Assembly (NCBI GenBank): GCA_947179295.1
Contig: CAMXAZ010000008.1
Location: 1-61,564, forward strand
Length of the DNA stretch: 61,564 nt
Direction: 5' to 3'
Source of the DNA: an uncultured Muribaculaceae bacterium
Lineage (GTDB): Bacteria; Bacteroidota; Bacteroidia; Bacteroidales; Muribaculaceae
Below are positions 17,066 through 26,497 of the stretch, in pieces; position 1 is the stretch's first letter; every line of letters starts with the position of its first letter. Below the pieces are notes generated by a model. The model saw only the letters and a program-made list of their open reading frames with translations. It did not search any database and was not told the DNA's origin. The position numbers were made by a program, and so were the translations under genes.

Positions 17066-18424
17066 TCACTTCTGTGATGCCGGAGCCGGATCGGCTGACT
17101 GCTGCTGACGGACGAGATTGACAGTGGTGACATCTGTGCCTGATGGATCGTTGAAGAGACGCAGCCCGAAATCCTGGGCCGTGACAGCCACGTGTTCGAT
17201 CACGGCGCTCTGGATGGCTTCATAGGCGGTCCATTTGGTGGTGGCGGTGAAGCAGTAGATCTGAAGAGGGATGCCCTCGCCGGAGGGTTCCATCACGCGG
17301 ACAAGTATCTGCTGGTCGCTGACAATGGCCGGGTTGTTGAGCAGCCACTGGCACAGATAGGCCCGGAAAAGTCCGAGGTTTGTCGAGTCGGTGCCGTTGA
17401 CAACGGCTATGCCCGGATTGTAGTCCGGATGGCCGAGTTCCCGGAGGTGGCTGATGTAGGCTTTGATGATGGGGTATCTGGCCGAGATGTCGTCGACCAT
17501 TTCAGGTGTCGCGGCCACGATGGTGTCTGAGTCGATGATCACAGAGCGGGCTATGCGCCGGCAACCGCTGTCGGCCATTCCGCGCCAGTTCTGGAAGGAG
17601 GTGGATACGAGAGTGTAGGGCGGGAGGGTCACAATGGTGTTGTCGAAATTCTGGACCTTGACGGCCGTGAGAGATACATCGGTGACAATGCCGTTGGCGA
17701 TTGTGGATGGTACTACGATCCAGTCGCCCACGCGCAGCATATCGTTCTGTGACAGCTGAAGTCCGGCCACGAGGCCGAGGATGCTGTCTTTAAACACGAG
17801 CATCAGCACCGCCGCGAAAGCTCCGAGGCCTGTGAGGAGGTTGGCCGGCGATTTGTTGACTATTATCGCCACGCTGATTATCAGGGCTATGAACCATAGG
17901 ATGCCGATAATGGTGTCGAGTATGCCTTTGATGGGCAGATTTTTGCTGTTGCGGGTTTCATCGAAACGCAGCCAGACGAAAGATGTTACCGAGCAGATGG
18001 CCCGGCAGACCACAATGGTGGTGTAGACAAGCAGAATTCTGAACACGACGGTGCGCAGCAGCGAGTCTTCGGTAAATGCGAATGGCAGCAGGGGGAGCAT
18101 TACCAGCGGAGGGATTATGTGGCTGCAGTGTATCAGCACTTTGTGCTGCACAAGTTCCTTGCCGAGTGTGTTGTGACGCAGCATCACGAATTTCCTTACG
18201 GCAAGGAGTATCAGAGTACGTATGATCCAGCCGAGACAGATGGCTATGCCGGCCACGATGATGATATAGATCACTTCTTCAGCGGTTTTGTCTTTTTCCA
18301 GACCGATGAGATCCAGCAGCCTGTGGATATGGATGAGCAGCCATCCGGCCACCTGGTTTGAGGGTATAAGAGCTAACATTTTGTTGAACAGTTGATTGAC
18401 GTGAATGAAAGGCCTGTGAATCAC
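17066..18424 (-). CDS. YbdG/MscS-like mechanosensitive ion channel
   Basis: Membrane channel of 452 residues. About five hydrophobic segments fill the first 240 residues (IIIVAGIAICLGWIIRTLIL; IIPPLVMLPLLPFAF; GILWFIALIISVAIIV). The pore-lining and beta-domain region PANLLTGLGAFAAVLMLVFK, GLVAGLQL and VGDWIVVPSTIANGIVTDVSLTAVKV is the MscS family signature; overall size fits the YbdG subgroup, linked to osmotic stress. The pore helix is bulkier than in E. coli MscS, as in YbdG. The C-terminal tail is hydrophilic. Monocistronic by position. Confidence 0.88.
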   Translation of the reverse strand: MIHRPFIHVNQLFNKMLALIPSNQVAGWLLIHIHRLLDLIGLEKDKTAEEVIYIIIVAGIAICLGWIIRTLILLAVRKFVMLRHNTLGKELVQHKVLIHCSHIIPPLVMLPLLPFAFTEDSLLRTVVFRILLVYTTIVVCRAICSVTSFVWLRFDETRNSKNLPIKGILDTIIGILWFIALIISVAIIVNKSPANLLTGLGAFAAVLMLVFKDSILGLVAGLQLSQNDMLRVGDWIVVPSTIANGIVTDVSLTAVKVQNFDNTIVTLPPYTLVSTSFQNWRGMADSGCRRIARSVIIDSDTIVAATPEMVDDISARYPIIKAYISHLRELGHPDYNPGIAVVNGTDSTNLGLFRAYLCQWLLNNPAIVSDQQILVRVMEPSGEGIPLQIYCFTATTKWTAYEAIQSAVIEHVAVTAQDFGLRLFNDPSGTDVTTVNLVRQQQSADPAPASQK

Positions 18425-18483
18425 AGAGCCTCCCGGATATTTATCTATATGTTTTAAACGCTATTCACGCAGTCAAAGTTTAG

Positions 18484-18547
18484 GCGCAAAAAATAGACAC
18501 AGTTTTCAGAAATCACCGGCGTTGCCGGAGGTCTGAAAACTGTGTCT
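18484..18547 (-). terminator. Terminator of the HTCS-GH31-GH2-GH3 strand
   Basis: Sixteen-base perfect stem, 18495-18510 with 18532-18547 (AGACACAGTTTTCAGA and complement), with an inner CCGGC/GCCGG stem. On the minus strand the T-tract TATTTTTTG follows. Confidence 0.92.
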
Positions 18548-18553
18548 GGAAAG

Positions 18554-18612
18554 CTCTTGAGTGTTTAATCCTGCAGTGCAGGAAGCATTAGATTAAATCT
18601 ATTTTTCAAGAG
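18554..18612. repeat. Nested inverted repeats in the 3' region of the GH3 gene
   Basis: CTCTTGA (18554-18560) pairs with TCAAGAG (18606-18612); TTTAATC (18564-18570) with GATTAAA (18591-18597); CCTGCAGTGCAGG (18570-18582) is an inner palindrome. It lies between the GH3 stop and the main terminator and would be transcribed in the GH operon's 3' UTR. Confidence 0.6.
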
Positions 18613-18643
18613 TGATCATGTTAATGGGCTGGTATCGCTGAGG

Positions 18644-20857
18644 TCATTTCAGTTCGAAGGGAACTGTCGCGCGGATGTCAGCAGACGAAGATCCGATATA
18701 GGCTTTGAATTTGCCGGGTTCGGCGCGCCAGCTTCCGGTTTTGTCGTCATAGAACTTCAGATCGTCGGGCTTCACGGTGAAGGTGACGGCTTTTTCTTCG
18801 CCGGGTTTCAGAGAAATCTTTTCGAATCCTTTGAGTTCCTTGAGCGGACGGAGCACCGAGGCTGATTCATCGCCAATGTAGAGCTGGACCACTTCTTTGC
18901 CTTCAACAGAGCCGGTGTTGCTGACGGGAACTGTTATGGTCAGGCTCTGGTCGCCGCTGATTGTCTTGGCTGAAGCCGATGCTTTGCCGTATTTGAAATC
19001 AGTATAGCTCAGACCGTGGCCGAAGGGGTAGAAGGCGGGTATTTTCTTGGTGTCGTGCCAGCGGTAGCCTACGAGGATGTCTTCAAGGTATTCCTCGCGG
19101 ATAGAGTCGCCGGGATAGGCGATGGCTCCGAAGCTGTGGGCGCCGTTGTCTTCAAGACGTGCAGGGAATGAGAATGGGAGTTTGCCTGAGGGGCTTACCT
19201 TGCCGCTGATGACGTTGGCAAGCGAGCGTCCGGCCATTGAGCCGAGATACCAGCCCTGGATGATTGCGGGCACCTCTTTTTCCCAAGGCATTTCAACGGC
19301 GTTGCCTGAGAGAAGCACTACCACGAGGTCGGGATTGGCGGCGCTGAGTTCCTTGATGAGCTGAGGCTGTCCGAAGGGCAGTCCGTATTCCTGACGGTCG
19401 CCGGCTTCGCAGTCCTGCTGGTGGTTCTTGTTGAGGCCGCCGACAAAGATGACCACATCTGCTTCTTTGGCCATCGCTACGGCCTGGGCTCGCAGAGAAT
19501 CCTGCACGGACTGGGGAATGTCTTCGACATGGGCATACATCGGGCGTCCTGCGCGATAGCCTTGTGCATATCTGACTTTGTCGCCGTAGATGGCACGGAG
19601 GCCGTCAAGAGGAGTAACGTTGTCTTTGACTTTGAGTTCGCTTGAGCCTCCGCCTTGCATGAGATCGCGGGTGGCATTGTCGCCTACCACAAGGATTGAT
19701 TTCACATCGGGATTGAGGGGGAGGAGTTTCGGACCTTTCTTACCGACAGGTGCGTTTTTCAGCAGGACAATGCCTTCGTTGCCGATCTGCTCGGCTACGG
19801 CATAGTGCTCGTCGGTAGCTACGGAGCCGAAGGGCTTGTCACGCTTCATGGCTGTCAGGAAGTTAAGGCGGAGCATACGGCGCACTTTGTCATCGATTGT
19901 CTCCATAGGCACTTCTCCTTTCTGAAGCATCTCGATGTAGGGGTTGGCAAGATAGTAGTCGTCAGTTGTGAACTCTGACTCTGAAGTCAGGCCGTTGGTG
20001 TAGGAGCCCATCTCAAGGTCGAGACCGTAGAGAGCAGCCTCACGGGTGTCATGTGCGCCGCCCCAGTCAGTGACAACCACACCTTTGTAGCCCCAGTCGT
20101 CTTTGAGGATCTTGTTGAGGAGCATTTCGTTATGGCAGGCGTGCTGGCCGCGGATTTTGTTGTAGGAGCCCATGATAGTCCAGCTGTCACCGTCGATGAC
20201 GGCGCTTTTGAAGGCCGGAAGATAGATTTCGTGGAGCGCACGGTCTGAGAGGTTGACATCAATGTGACCGCGCCAGAGTTCCTGATTGTTGAGGGCGAAG
20301 TGCTTGACGCTGGCTGCAACGCCGTTCTGCTGCATTCCCTTGATGTAGGGGACCACAAGCACGGAGGCAAGATAGGGGTCTTCGCCCATGTATTCGAAGT
20401 TACGGCCGTTGAGCGGAGTGCGGTAGATGTTGACACCGGGGCCGAGCATCACGTCTTTTTCACGATAAAGGGCTTCTTCACCGAGCGCGTTGCCGTAGGC
20501 GAATGAAAGATCCGGATTCCATGTGGCGGCCAGGGCGGTGAGGGCCGGGAAGGCTGTTATGGAGTCGTTGGTGCGGTTTGAGTAGCCCCAGTCGTTCCAG
20601 TTAATTTCGGCGCGTACACCGTGAGGCCCGTCGCTCATCCAGAGGTCGGGTATGCCGAGACGCGGCACACCGGCTGAGGAGAATTTGCCCTGGGCGTGGA
20701 TCATATTGGCTTTTTCCTGAAGAGTCATGCGTGAAAGAGCGTCTTCCACACGTTCGTCAAGAGGTTTGGTTTCATCTTGATAGACAGGAATGGCTGCCCC
20801 AGCATTGACAAATGAGGCGGCTACTGCGAGTGTGAACAGTGAATTTCTCAGAATCAT
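18644..20857 (-). CDS. Glycoside hydrolase family 3 beta-glucosidase-like enzyme
   Basis: GH3 enzyme of 737 residues with a signal peptide (about 1-22). Domain order: N-terminal TIM-like barrel with YGVVVTDWGG-type motif, where D264 in VVVTDWGGAH is the predicted nucleophile; alpha/beta sandwich (VVLLSGNAVEMPW); and C-terminal fibronectin-III-like domain (GYRWHDTKKIPAFYPFGHGL onward). KHFALNNQE and DGPHGVRAE are substrate-site motifs. Most likely a periplasmic exo-beta-glucosidase removing glucose from imported oligosaccharides. Only seven bases separate it from the GH2 gene, so co-transcription is certain. Confidence 0.93.
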   Translation of the reverse strand: MILRNSLFTLAVAASFVNAGAAIPVYQDETKPLDERVEDALSRMTLQEKANMIHAQGKFSSAGVPRLGIPDLWMSDGPHGVRAEINWNDWGYSNRTNDSITAFPALTALAATWNPDLSFAYGNALGEEALYREKDVMLGPGVNIYRTPLNGRNFEYMGEDPYLASVLVVPYIKGMQQNGVAASVKHFALNNQELWRGHIDVNLSDRALHEIYLPAFKSAVIDGDSWTIMGSYNKIRGQHACHNEMLLNKILKDDWGYKGVVVTDWGGAHDTREAALYGLDLEMGSYTNGLTSESEFTTDDYYLANPYIEMLQKGEVPMETIDDKVRRMLRLNFLTAMKRDKPFGSVATDEHYAVAEQIGNEGIVLLKNAPVGKKGPKLLPLNPDVKSILVVGDNATRDLMQGGGSSELKVKDNVTPLDGLRAIYGDKVRYAQGYRAGRPMYAHVEDIPQSVQDSLRAQAVAMAKEADVVIFVGGLNKNHQQDCEAGDRQEYGLPFGQPQLIKELSAANPDLVVVLLSGNAVEMPWEKEVPAIIQGWYLGSMAGRSLANVISGKVSPSGKLPFSFPARLEDNGAHSFGAIAYPGDSIREEYLEDILVGYRWHDTKKIPAFYPFGHGLSYTDFKYGKASASAKTISGDQSLTITVPVSNTGSVEGKEVVQLYIGDESASVLRPLKELKGFEKISLKPGEEKAVTFTVKPDDLKFYDDKTGSWRAEPGKFKAYIGSSSADIRATVPFELK

Positions 20858-20864
20858 TTGTTTT

Positions 20865-23390
20865 TCAGAATGAATTTATGGTAGTGGTGAAAGGTTTCAG
20901 ACCGGGTGATGTGGCGGTGACGCTTACCGGGCCTTCGGAGCCATTGTTCTGCACTATGAGCATGGCTTTGCCATAGAAGGCCTTGCGCTTGTTGTCCTTG
21001 AAGCGTTCGAGCGAGATGGGCGAGCCGTTGTCGACTCCGGCGTTGAAGCCGGCTCCTTTGACGTCGAATGTCACCTGGTTTTCGGCCAAGGGGCAGAGAT
21101 TGCCGTCTTTGTCGAGGATTTCTACAAGGACATAGCTGAGGTCTTTGCCGTCGGCTTTGATCGATTGCCGGTCAGGAGTGAGGCGTATGCGGTAAGGAGT
21201 GCCTGCGGTGTGGATCTCACGGGTGGCCACGGTGCGGCCGTCTTTGCGGCTGACAGCCTTGACCGAGCCGGGCTGGAAGCTGACACGCCAGGAGGCGTGA
21301 TATTTTCCCGGTTCGGGCTTGCGGATGCCTTGTGACTCTCCGTTGATGAAGAGTTCGACTTCATCGGCATTGTTGTAGTAGGCCCACATGTCAATTTCCT
21401 GTCCCGGTTGCCAGTTCCAGTGAGGGAAGAGGTGAAGCACAGTCTTGTCGGGGCGCCACTGCGACTGATACATATAATATATGTCCTTCGGGATGCCGGC
21501 AAGGTCTACAATGCCGAAGTAGGAGCTGCGGGCCGGCCAGCCGAAGGGTGTCGGCTCTCCGAGGTAGTCGAATCCGGTCCAGATGAACTGACCGGCGATG
21601 AAGTCTTTTGAGTCCACATGGCCGAGTGTGCCTTCATGGGTATTGCCCCAGGGCACGTGGCAGTTGTCATATGAAGAACAGGAGAATGTGCTGTCGCGGA
21701 ATTCGATGTCCCACCGCTTGGGCCAGATGTACAAACTGTCTGAGGGCATTCGGTAGTAGCCGCGGGTCATCAGCGCAGAGACACTTTCGGTGATGATGAA
21801 CGGTTTGTCAGGGAACCATCCGGGGACGGAGTCAAACCAGTTGTCATGGTAGTTGTAGCCGATGATGTCAAGCGCACCTGAGCGGAACAGGTGGTTGCCG
21901 GGATTAGGTTCGTTGCAGCCGGCGGTGACCGGACGTGACGGATCGAGATCCTTGACCATTCCGGCAAGTTTCTTTGTTAGAAGTGAGTTGACGCTGAGGT
22001 TTTCACCCTCTTTGGCGAGGTTTTCTTTTCCGTGGCCGAAGTTGAGGATGAGGTTGGCCTGTTCGAGAGTGAGGGTGTCGGCTTTGGCGGAACTCCACTG
22101 TTCGAGCACTTCGTTTCCTATGCTGTAGATTATGACAGACGGGTGGTTTCGGTCGCGGACTATCAGATCGGTCAGATCTCTCTCGTGCCAGTCAGGGAAG
22201 TAACGCGCATAGTCATGTGATGTCTTTTTCTTGCGCCACATGTCAAAGGTCTCGTCCATGACAAGGATACCCATGCGGTCGCACAGATCAAGCACTTCAG
22301 GGGCGGGAGGATTGTGAGAGGCTCTGTAGGCGTTGACTCCCATTTCTTTAAGGATTTCGAGCTGGCGCTCTATGGCGCGGGTATTGACGGCCGCTCCGAG
22401 TGCTCCGAGGTCGTGATGCATACAGACTCCATTGATCTTCATGGCTTTTCCGTTGAGAGAGAAGCCTGTTTTAGGGTCGAAGTTGAAATATCTGAACCCG
22501 GTGGTCTGAAGATATGTGTCAAGCAACTCGCCGGTCTTGGCATCGGAAATGAAAGTGGCGAGGGTGTAGAGATAGGGGTCTTCTGTTGACCAGAGATGCG
22601 GATCTTTCAGATCGAGTTTTGCGGTGACCTCCGCAGAGGTGTTTTTCCGGCTGAGACGCACTGCCTGGGGCTCGGTTTTGCCGATCATTTTCCCGGCGGC
22701 ATCAATCAGAGCTGTGTAGATGCTGATGTTTCTGGTTTTCTGAGCTTTGCTGACAATGTCGGTGCGTATGGTCACAGCCGCGAGACTGTCTGTCACCTCG
22801 GCGCTGATCTGCTGACCCCAGAGCGGGATGTGGATTTCATTGAGTGAGCGGAGCCAGACGTTGCGGTAGATGCCGCAACCGCTATACCAGCGTGAGTTTG
22901 GCTGCTCGGCGTTGTCGACACGCACTGCTATCACGTTTTCGCCGTCAGTTTTGAGGTAAGGGGTGAGGTCATAGCTGAACGATGCGTAGCCGTAGGGCCG
23001 GGTGCCGAGTTCATGGCCGTTGATGAAGACGGTTGAATTCATGTAGGCTCCGTCAAAGTCGATGAACGTCTTTTTGCCTTGCTGAGCGGGCGAGAGGGTG
23101 AATGATTTGCGATACCATCCGATGCCGCCGGGCAGAGCCCCACCGCCGGTTCCGGAGGGGTTGTCAATGCTGAAGTCGCCTTCGATAGCCCAGTCGTGAG
23201 GGAGCGAGAGATTCCGCCAGTTGGAATCATCGTAGTCCGGCGATGCCATTTCAGGAGCATCGCCGAGACAGAATTTCCAGCCGTCGTTGAAACTTACAGC
23301 ACGCGGATCGGCAGCCGAAGCCGAAAAAATGGCCGCCCCGCCGAAGAGGGCGAGGCATGCCAATACAATCAAATTTACCTTAGATAACAT
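20865..23390 (-). CDS. Glycoside hydrolase family 2, beta-galactosidase-like
   Basis: GH2 enzyme of 841 residues with a signal peptide. N-terminal sugar-binding jelly-roll (LPHDWAIEGDFS; WYRKSFTL), immunoglobulin-like domain, then the TIM barrel with GVCMHHDLGALG and RASHNPP. E427 in YSIGNEV is the predicted acid/base and E535 in FIITESVS the nucleophile. C-terminal Ig-like modules of the Bacteroides GH2 type follow (DUF4982-like, about 650-720, and a last one from 740). Beta-galactosidase is most likely; the family also has mannosidases and glucuronidases. It lies 43 bases after GH31 and 7 before GH3. Confidence 0.9.
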   Translation of the reverse strand: MLSKVNLIVLACLALFGGAAIFSASAADPRAVSFNDGWKFCLGDAPEMASPDYDDSNWRNLSLPHDWAIEGDFSIDNPSGTGGGALPGGIGWYRKSFTLSPAQQGKKTFIDFDGAYMNSTVFINGHELGTRPYGYASFSYDLTPYLKTDGENVIAVRVDNAEQPNSRWYSGCGIYRNVWLRSLNEIHIPLWGQQISAEVTDSLAAVTIRTDIVSKAQKTRNISIYTALIDAAGKMIGKTEPQAVRLSRKNTSAEVTAKLDLKDPHLWSTEDPYLYTLATFISDAKTGELLDTYLQTTGFRYFNFDPKTGFSLNGKAMKINGVCMHHDLGALGAAVNTRAIERQLEILKEMGVNAYRASHNPPAPEVLDLCDRMGILVMDETFDMWRKKKTSHDYARYFPDWHERDLTDLIVRDRNHPSVIIYSIGNEVLEQWSSAKADTLTLEQANLILNFGHGKENLAKEGENLSVNSLLTKKLAGMVKDLDPSRPVTAGCNEPNPGNHLFRSGALDIIGYNYHDNWFDSVPGWFPDKPFIITESVSALMTRGYYRMPSDSLYIWPKRWDIEFRDSTFSCSSYDNCHVPWGNTHEGTLGHVDSKDFIAGQFIWTGFDYLGEPTPFGWPARSSYFGIVDLAGIPKDIYYMYQSQWRPDKTVLHLFPHWNWQPGQEIDMWAYYNNADEVELFINGESQGIRKPEPGKYHASWRVSFQPGSVKAVSRKDGRTVATREIHTAGTPYRIRLTPDRQSIKADGKDLSYVLVEILDKDGNLCPLAENQVTFDVKGAGFNAGVDNGSPISLERFKDNKRKAFYGKAMLIVQNNGSEGPVSVTATSPGLKPFTTTINSF

Positions 23391-23433
23391 GACCTATTGT
23401 GTGTTGGGCTTGCAGAGCACTTATAGTGATACT

Positions 23434-26310
23434 TTAAAGTTTTACGTTTTTAGCCTCTCCGTTGTAAGCCACAACCACGCCTTTCTTGTCACGGCCATAG
23501 CCGACGGGCGTTTTGTCAGACACCTTGATGATGTTGAACTTGCGGTTGCGGAGCATGCCGGGATACTGGCCTGCGCGTTTGCCGATGGTGAGGGTTGAGG
23601 TTTCATCGTTCCATGAGAAGGGGATCATGGCGTACTGGCCCTTCTCGTAGTTGTAGTTGGTGTCTTCGTCTTCATAGAGAACGAATTTGCCGTCTTCTCC
23701 GGCATAGACATAGAGATTGATCACGTCAGCCGGTTTTTCAGCAGACCACTGCATGGCCGGGCCGAATGGAATGATAGAACCTGAGCGGACAAAGAGGGGG
23801 ATGCGTTCGTAGGGGGCTGCGACTTTGAGAGTCTGGCCGCCGCTGATCTCTTTGCCGGTGTAGAAGTCATACCAGTCAGCTCCTTCAGGGAAGTAGACTT
23901 CGCGTGAAGTGGCTCCGTAGGTATAGACGGGAGCTACGAGCAGTGAGGGACCGAACATGTACTGGTCGCCGATGTTGCGGGTAGCCTTGTCGGCTGTGAA
24001 GTCCATAACCATCGGGCGCATGATGGTGTAGTCGTCGAAATGGGTCTTTGCTGCGAGTGAATAGATGTAGGGCATCAGGTCGTAACGCAGGTTGGTGTAG
24101 TAGACCACAGACTTGTAGGCGGGATGATTTTCAGGAGCGATGTTGAAGATTTCGCGGTAGGGCCACTGGCCGTGGGCGCGGAACATGGGGGCGAATGCTC
24201 CGAACTGATACCAGCGGGTATTGAGTTCGCGCCATTCTTTCATGTCGGGTGTTTCGCGGCCGGTTTTGTCGAATTCCGCAGCAGCGGCTACAAATCTGTC
24301 TTCCACGCAGAAACCGCCGATGTCCATGCTCCACCAGGGTATGCCTGAAGCGGCAAAGTTGAGGCCTGCGGAAATCTGGGCTTTCATGTCTTCCCAGCGG
24401 GTGGCTATGTCGCCACTCCAGGTGGCTGTCGAGAAGCGCTGCTGTCCGGCAAAACCGGAGCGGGTGAGGAGGAAGACGCGGTTGTCGTTGATGCCGCGCT
24501 GTCCGTTATAGATAGCGTCGGCGTTCATCAGACCGTAAGCGTTGAAGTATTTGGTCGATGGACCGAGTGCGGTGGGGGTTATGAGATCCTTGCGATACTG
24601 GAGGTCAGTACAGTCACGGATGTTGGGCTCGGATGCGTCCATCCACCAGGCGTCTATTCCGACGGGCACGTAGTGGTCTTGGATCTGATTCCAGAAGAGT
24701 TTGCGGGCATCGGGGCTGTAGGCGTCATAGAATGAGCTGAGATAGCCGGGACCTACCCAGTCGCGGATGCTGTCTTTGACGGGGAGCTGATACATCCATC
24801 CGTTTTTGTCGAATTCCTTGTAGTGTTCGGTAGTCACATAGAATTTGGGCCATACTGAGATCATGACACGTCCGTTCATGTCGTGGATCGAGTCGACCAT
24901 GCCTTTTGGATCGGGGAAACGTTCGGGATCGAATTCGTGGCTGCCCCATGAATCCTGCTTCCAGTGGAGCCAGTCGATGACGATGTTGTCGATGGGAATG
25001 CCGCGACGGCGGAATTCTGCGAAGGTCGAGAGCACTTCATCTGAGGTGTTGTATTTCTCGCGGCTCTGCCAGTAGCCCATGACCCATTTGGCCATCATGG
25101 GAGCTTTGCCTGTGAGAGTGCGGTAGCCGTGGATCACGTCGTCCATATCATCGCCATAGATGAAGTAGTAGTCGATCTGGCTTTGCATTTCGCCCCACCA
25201 GCTCATCTGCATCTGTTCCTTGTCATCAACTGGAGAGTAGACTCTGAGACCGCAATAGGCCACGGCGCCGTTGGGCTCCCACTGGATTTTGACGGGAACA
25301 CGCTTGCCGGCTTCGAGGTTTACTGCGAATTTGTAGGAGTTGGGGTTCCAGGCGGTGCGCCAGCGTTCGGGGACAACTTCTTTGCCGTCAATGAATACTG
25401 ACATGTAGCCTGAATAGTAGAGGATGAATTTGAATTCTCCGCTTTCAGTGGGTTCGATCTCACCTTCATAGGTTACGTGTGAGCCCTGGTAGTTGAAATC
25501 CTGAGGCAGATTCACTACGTGCTTGAGCTCTTTGCGGATAAGGTGTTCGAAGTAGATAGAGTCTTCGCGCTGTACGATGGTCGGTTCTTCGGCTTTGGCG
25601 GGTACATAGGTGCCCGTCAGAGCGCCTTCCTTGCCGTCTTTGTCGTAGAGTTTGAAAACCTGGCCGAGCTGCTTGTATGGTTCGGGGTTTCCGAAGCGGC
25701 AGAGCGAATAGCTGTCCCAGAGAATGCCGTAGTTGTCAGTAGATACAATGAATGGCACAGAGACTTTGGTGTTGTATTGGAAAAGTTCTTCGTTTTTACC
25801 TTTATAATTGAACTCGTCGCTCTGGTGCTGTCCGAGACCATAGATGCCTTCTTCTTTGTCGAGAGATTCGAATACCTGGCGTACGGTGTAGCCTTTGGTG
25901 CCTTCGACTTCGATTGGGGAGAACTCGCGTCCGCCGTCGGCTTCGGCTACGATCAGACGGCCGTCTTTGTTATAGAATTTAACATCGCCGGTTGAAAAAG
26001 ATACTGTCGCGGTCAACTGAGAGGTTGAAAGCGATACGGAGGAGTCTGTTTCAGCGATGGTGTATTCGACATTGGCCCTGGGAGGAATGACCACAAGGCT
26101 TGTGTCTGAAGAAAATTTTTTGTCGGGAGTCGCCGAGACGCGGATAATCTTGTCGTCAATAACCTGCAGCCTTACCTTGCGGACAGAATTTTCGGTGTCG
26201 GCAGCGATGTTGACAGTGATCCCACGCTCTGATTTTTCATATTTTCCGGCCGCGCAAGAGGCAAGCAGCAGGGCCGTGAATAAAGAAGCGGTTATAGTTC
26301 CTGATTTCAT
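23434..26310 (-). CDS. Glycoside hydrolase family 31 with PA14 insert, alpha-xylosidase-like
   Basis: GH31 enzyme of 958 residues with a lipoprotein-type signal (LLASCAAGKYEKSE). An N-terminal beta-sandwich is interrupted by a PA14-like module (about residues 265-370: NYQGSHVTYEGEIEPTESGE; GYMSVFIDGKEVV). The barrel carries nucleophile D558 in WWMDASEPN and acid/base D634 in WSGDIATRWEDM. GIYGLGQHQ and YWQSREKYNTSDEV are typical GH31 motifs. Size and the PA14 insert match the B. ovatus xyloglucan alpha-xylosidase BoGH31A, so release of alpha-1,6-xylose from xyloglucan oligosaccharides is the best guess; alpha-glucosidase is the alternative. Confidence 0.92.
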   Translation of the reverse strand: MKSGTITASLFTALLLASCAAGKYEKSERGITVNIAADTENSVRKVRLQVIDDKIIRVSATPDKKFSSDTSLVVIPPRANVEYTIAETDSSVSLSTSQLTATVSFSTGDVKFYNKDGRLIVAEADGGREFSPIEVEGTKGYTVRQVFESLDKEEGIYGLGQHQSDEFNYKGKNEELFQYNTKVSVPFIVSTDNYGILWDSYSLCRFGNPEPYKQLGQVFKLYDKDGKEGALTGTYVPAKAEEPTIVQREDSIYFEHLIRKELKHVVNLPQDFNYQGSHVTYEGEIEPTESGEFKFILYYSGYMSVFIDGKEVVPERWRTAWNPNSYKFAVNLEAGKRVPVKIQWEPNGAVAYCGLRVYSPVDDKEQMQMSWWGEMQSQIDYYFIYGDDMDDVIHGYRTLTGKAPMMAKWVMGYWQSREKYNTSDEVLSTFAEFRRRGIPIDNIVIDWLHWKQDSWGSHEFDPERFPDPKGMVDSIHDMNGRVMISVWPKFYVTTEHYKEFDKNGWMYQLPVKDSIRDWVGPGYLSSFYDAYSPDARKLFWNQIQDHYVPVGIDAWWMDASEPNIRDCTDLQYRKDLITPTALGPSTKYFNAYGLMNADAIYNGQRGINDNRVFLLTRSGFAGQQRFSTATWSGDIATRWEDMKAQISAGLNFAASGIPWWSMDIGGFCVEDRFVAAAAEFDKTGRETPDMKEWRELNTRWYQFGAFAPMFRAHGQWPYREIFNIAPENHPAYKSVVYYTNLRYDLMPYIYSLAAKTHFDDYTIMRPMVMDFTADKATRNIGDQYMFGPSLLVAPVYTYGATSREVYFPEGADWYDFYTGKEISGGQTLKVAAPYERIPLFVRSGSIIPFGPAMQWSAEKPADVINLYVYAGEDGKFVLYEDEDTNYNYEKGQYAMIPFSWNDETSTLTIGKRAGQYPGMLRNRKFNIIKVSDKTPVGYGRDKKGVVVAYNGEAKNVKL

Positions 26311-26364
26311 GTATGAATTAGATGTTTTCAGTTTTAAGGGAAGAAGATGGAGAATGAATAAAAA

Positions 26365-26417
26365 TGCATAGCCGCAGATGAAGGTCAGGTGCTTCTATCC
26401 GTGACTATGCAAAATTA
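26365..26417 (-). promoter_or_regulatory. Predicted promoter and inverted repeat upstream of GH31
   Basis: Minus-strand -7 box TAATTTTG (26417-26410) matches the consensus. TGCATAG (26365-26371) and CTATGCA (26405-26411) form an inverted repeat that abuts the box and spans the predicted start of transcription, a possible operator. A good -33 is not visible. Confidence 0.5.
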
Positions 26418-26497
26418 TAAAGAACAATCGGGATAAACCGAAAACAATGTTGACCCTCAGGGGTCGGAATGATTTTCGACGGGGTGGAAATGTTAAC

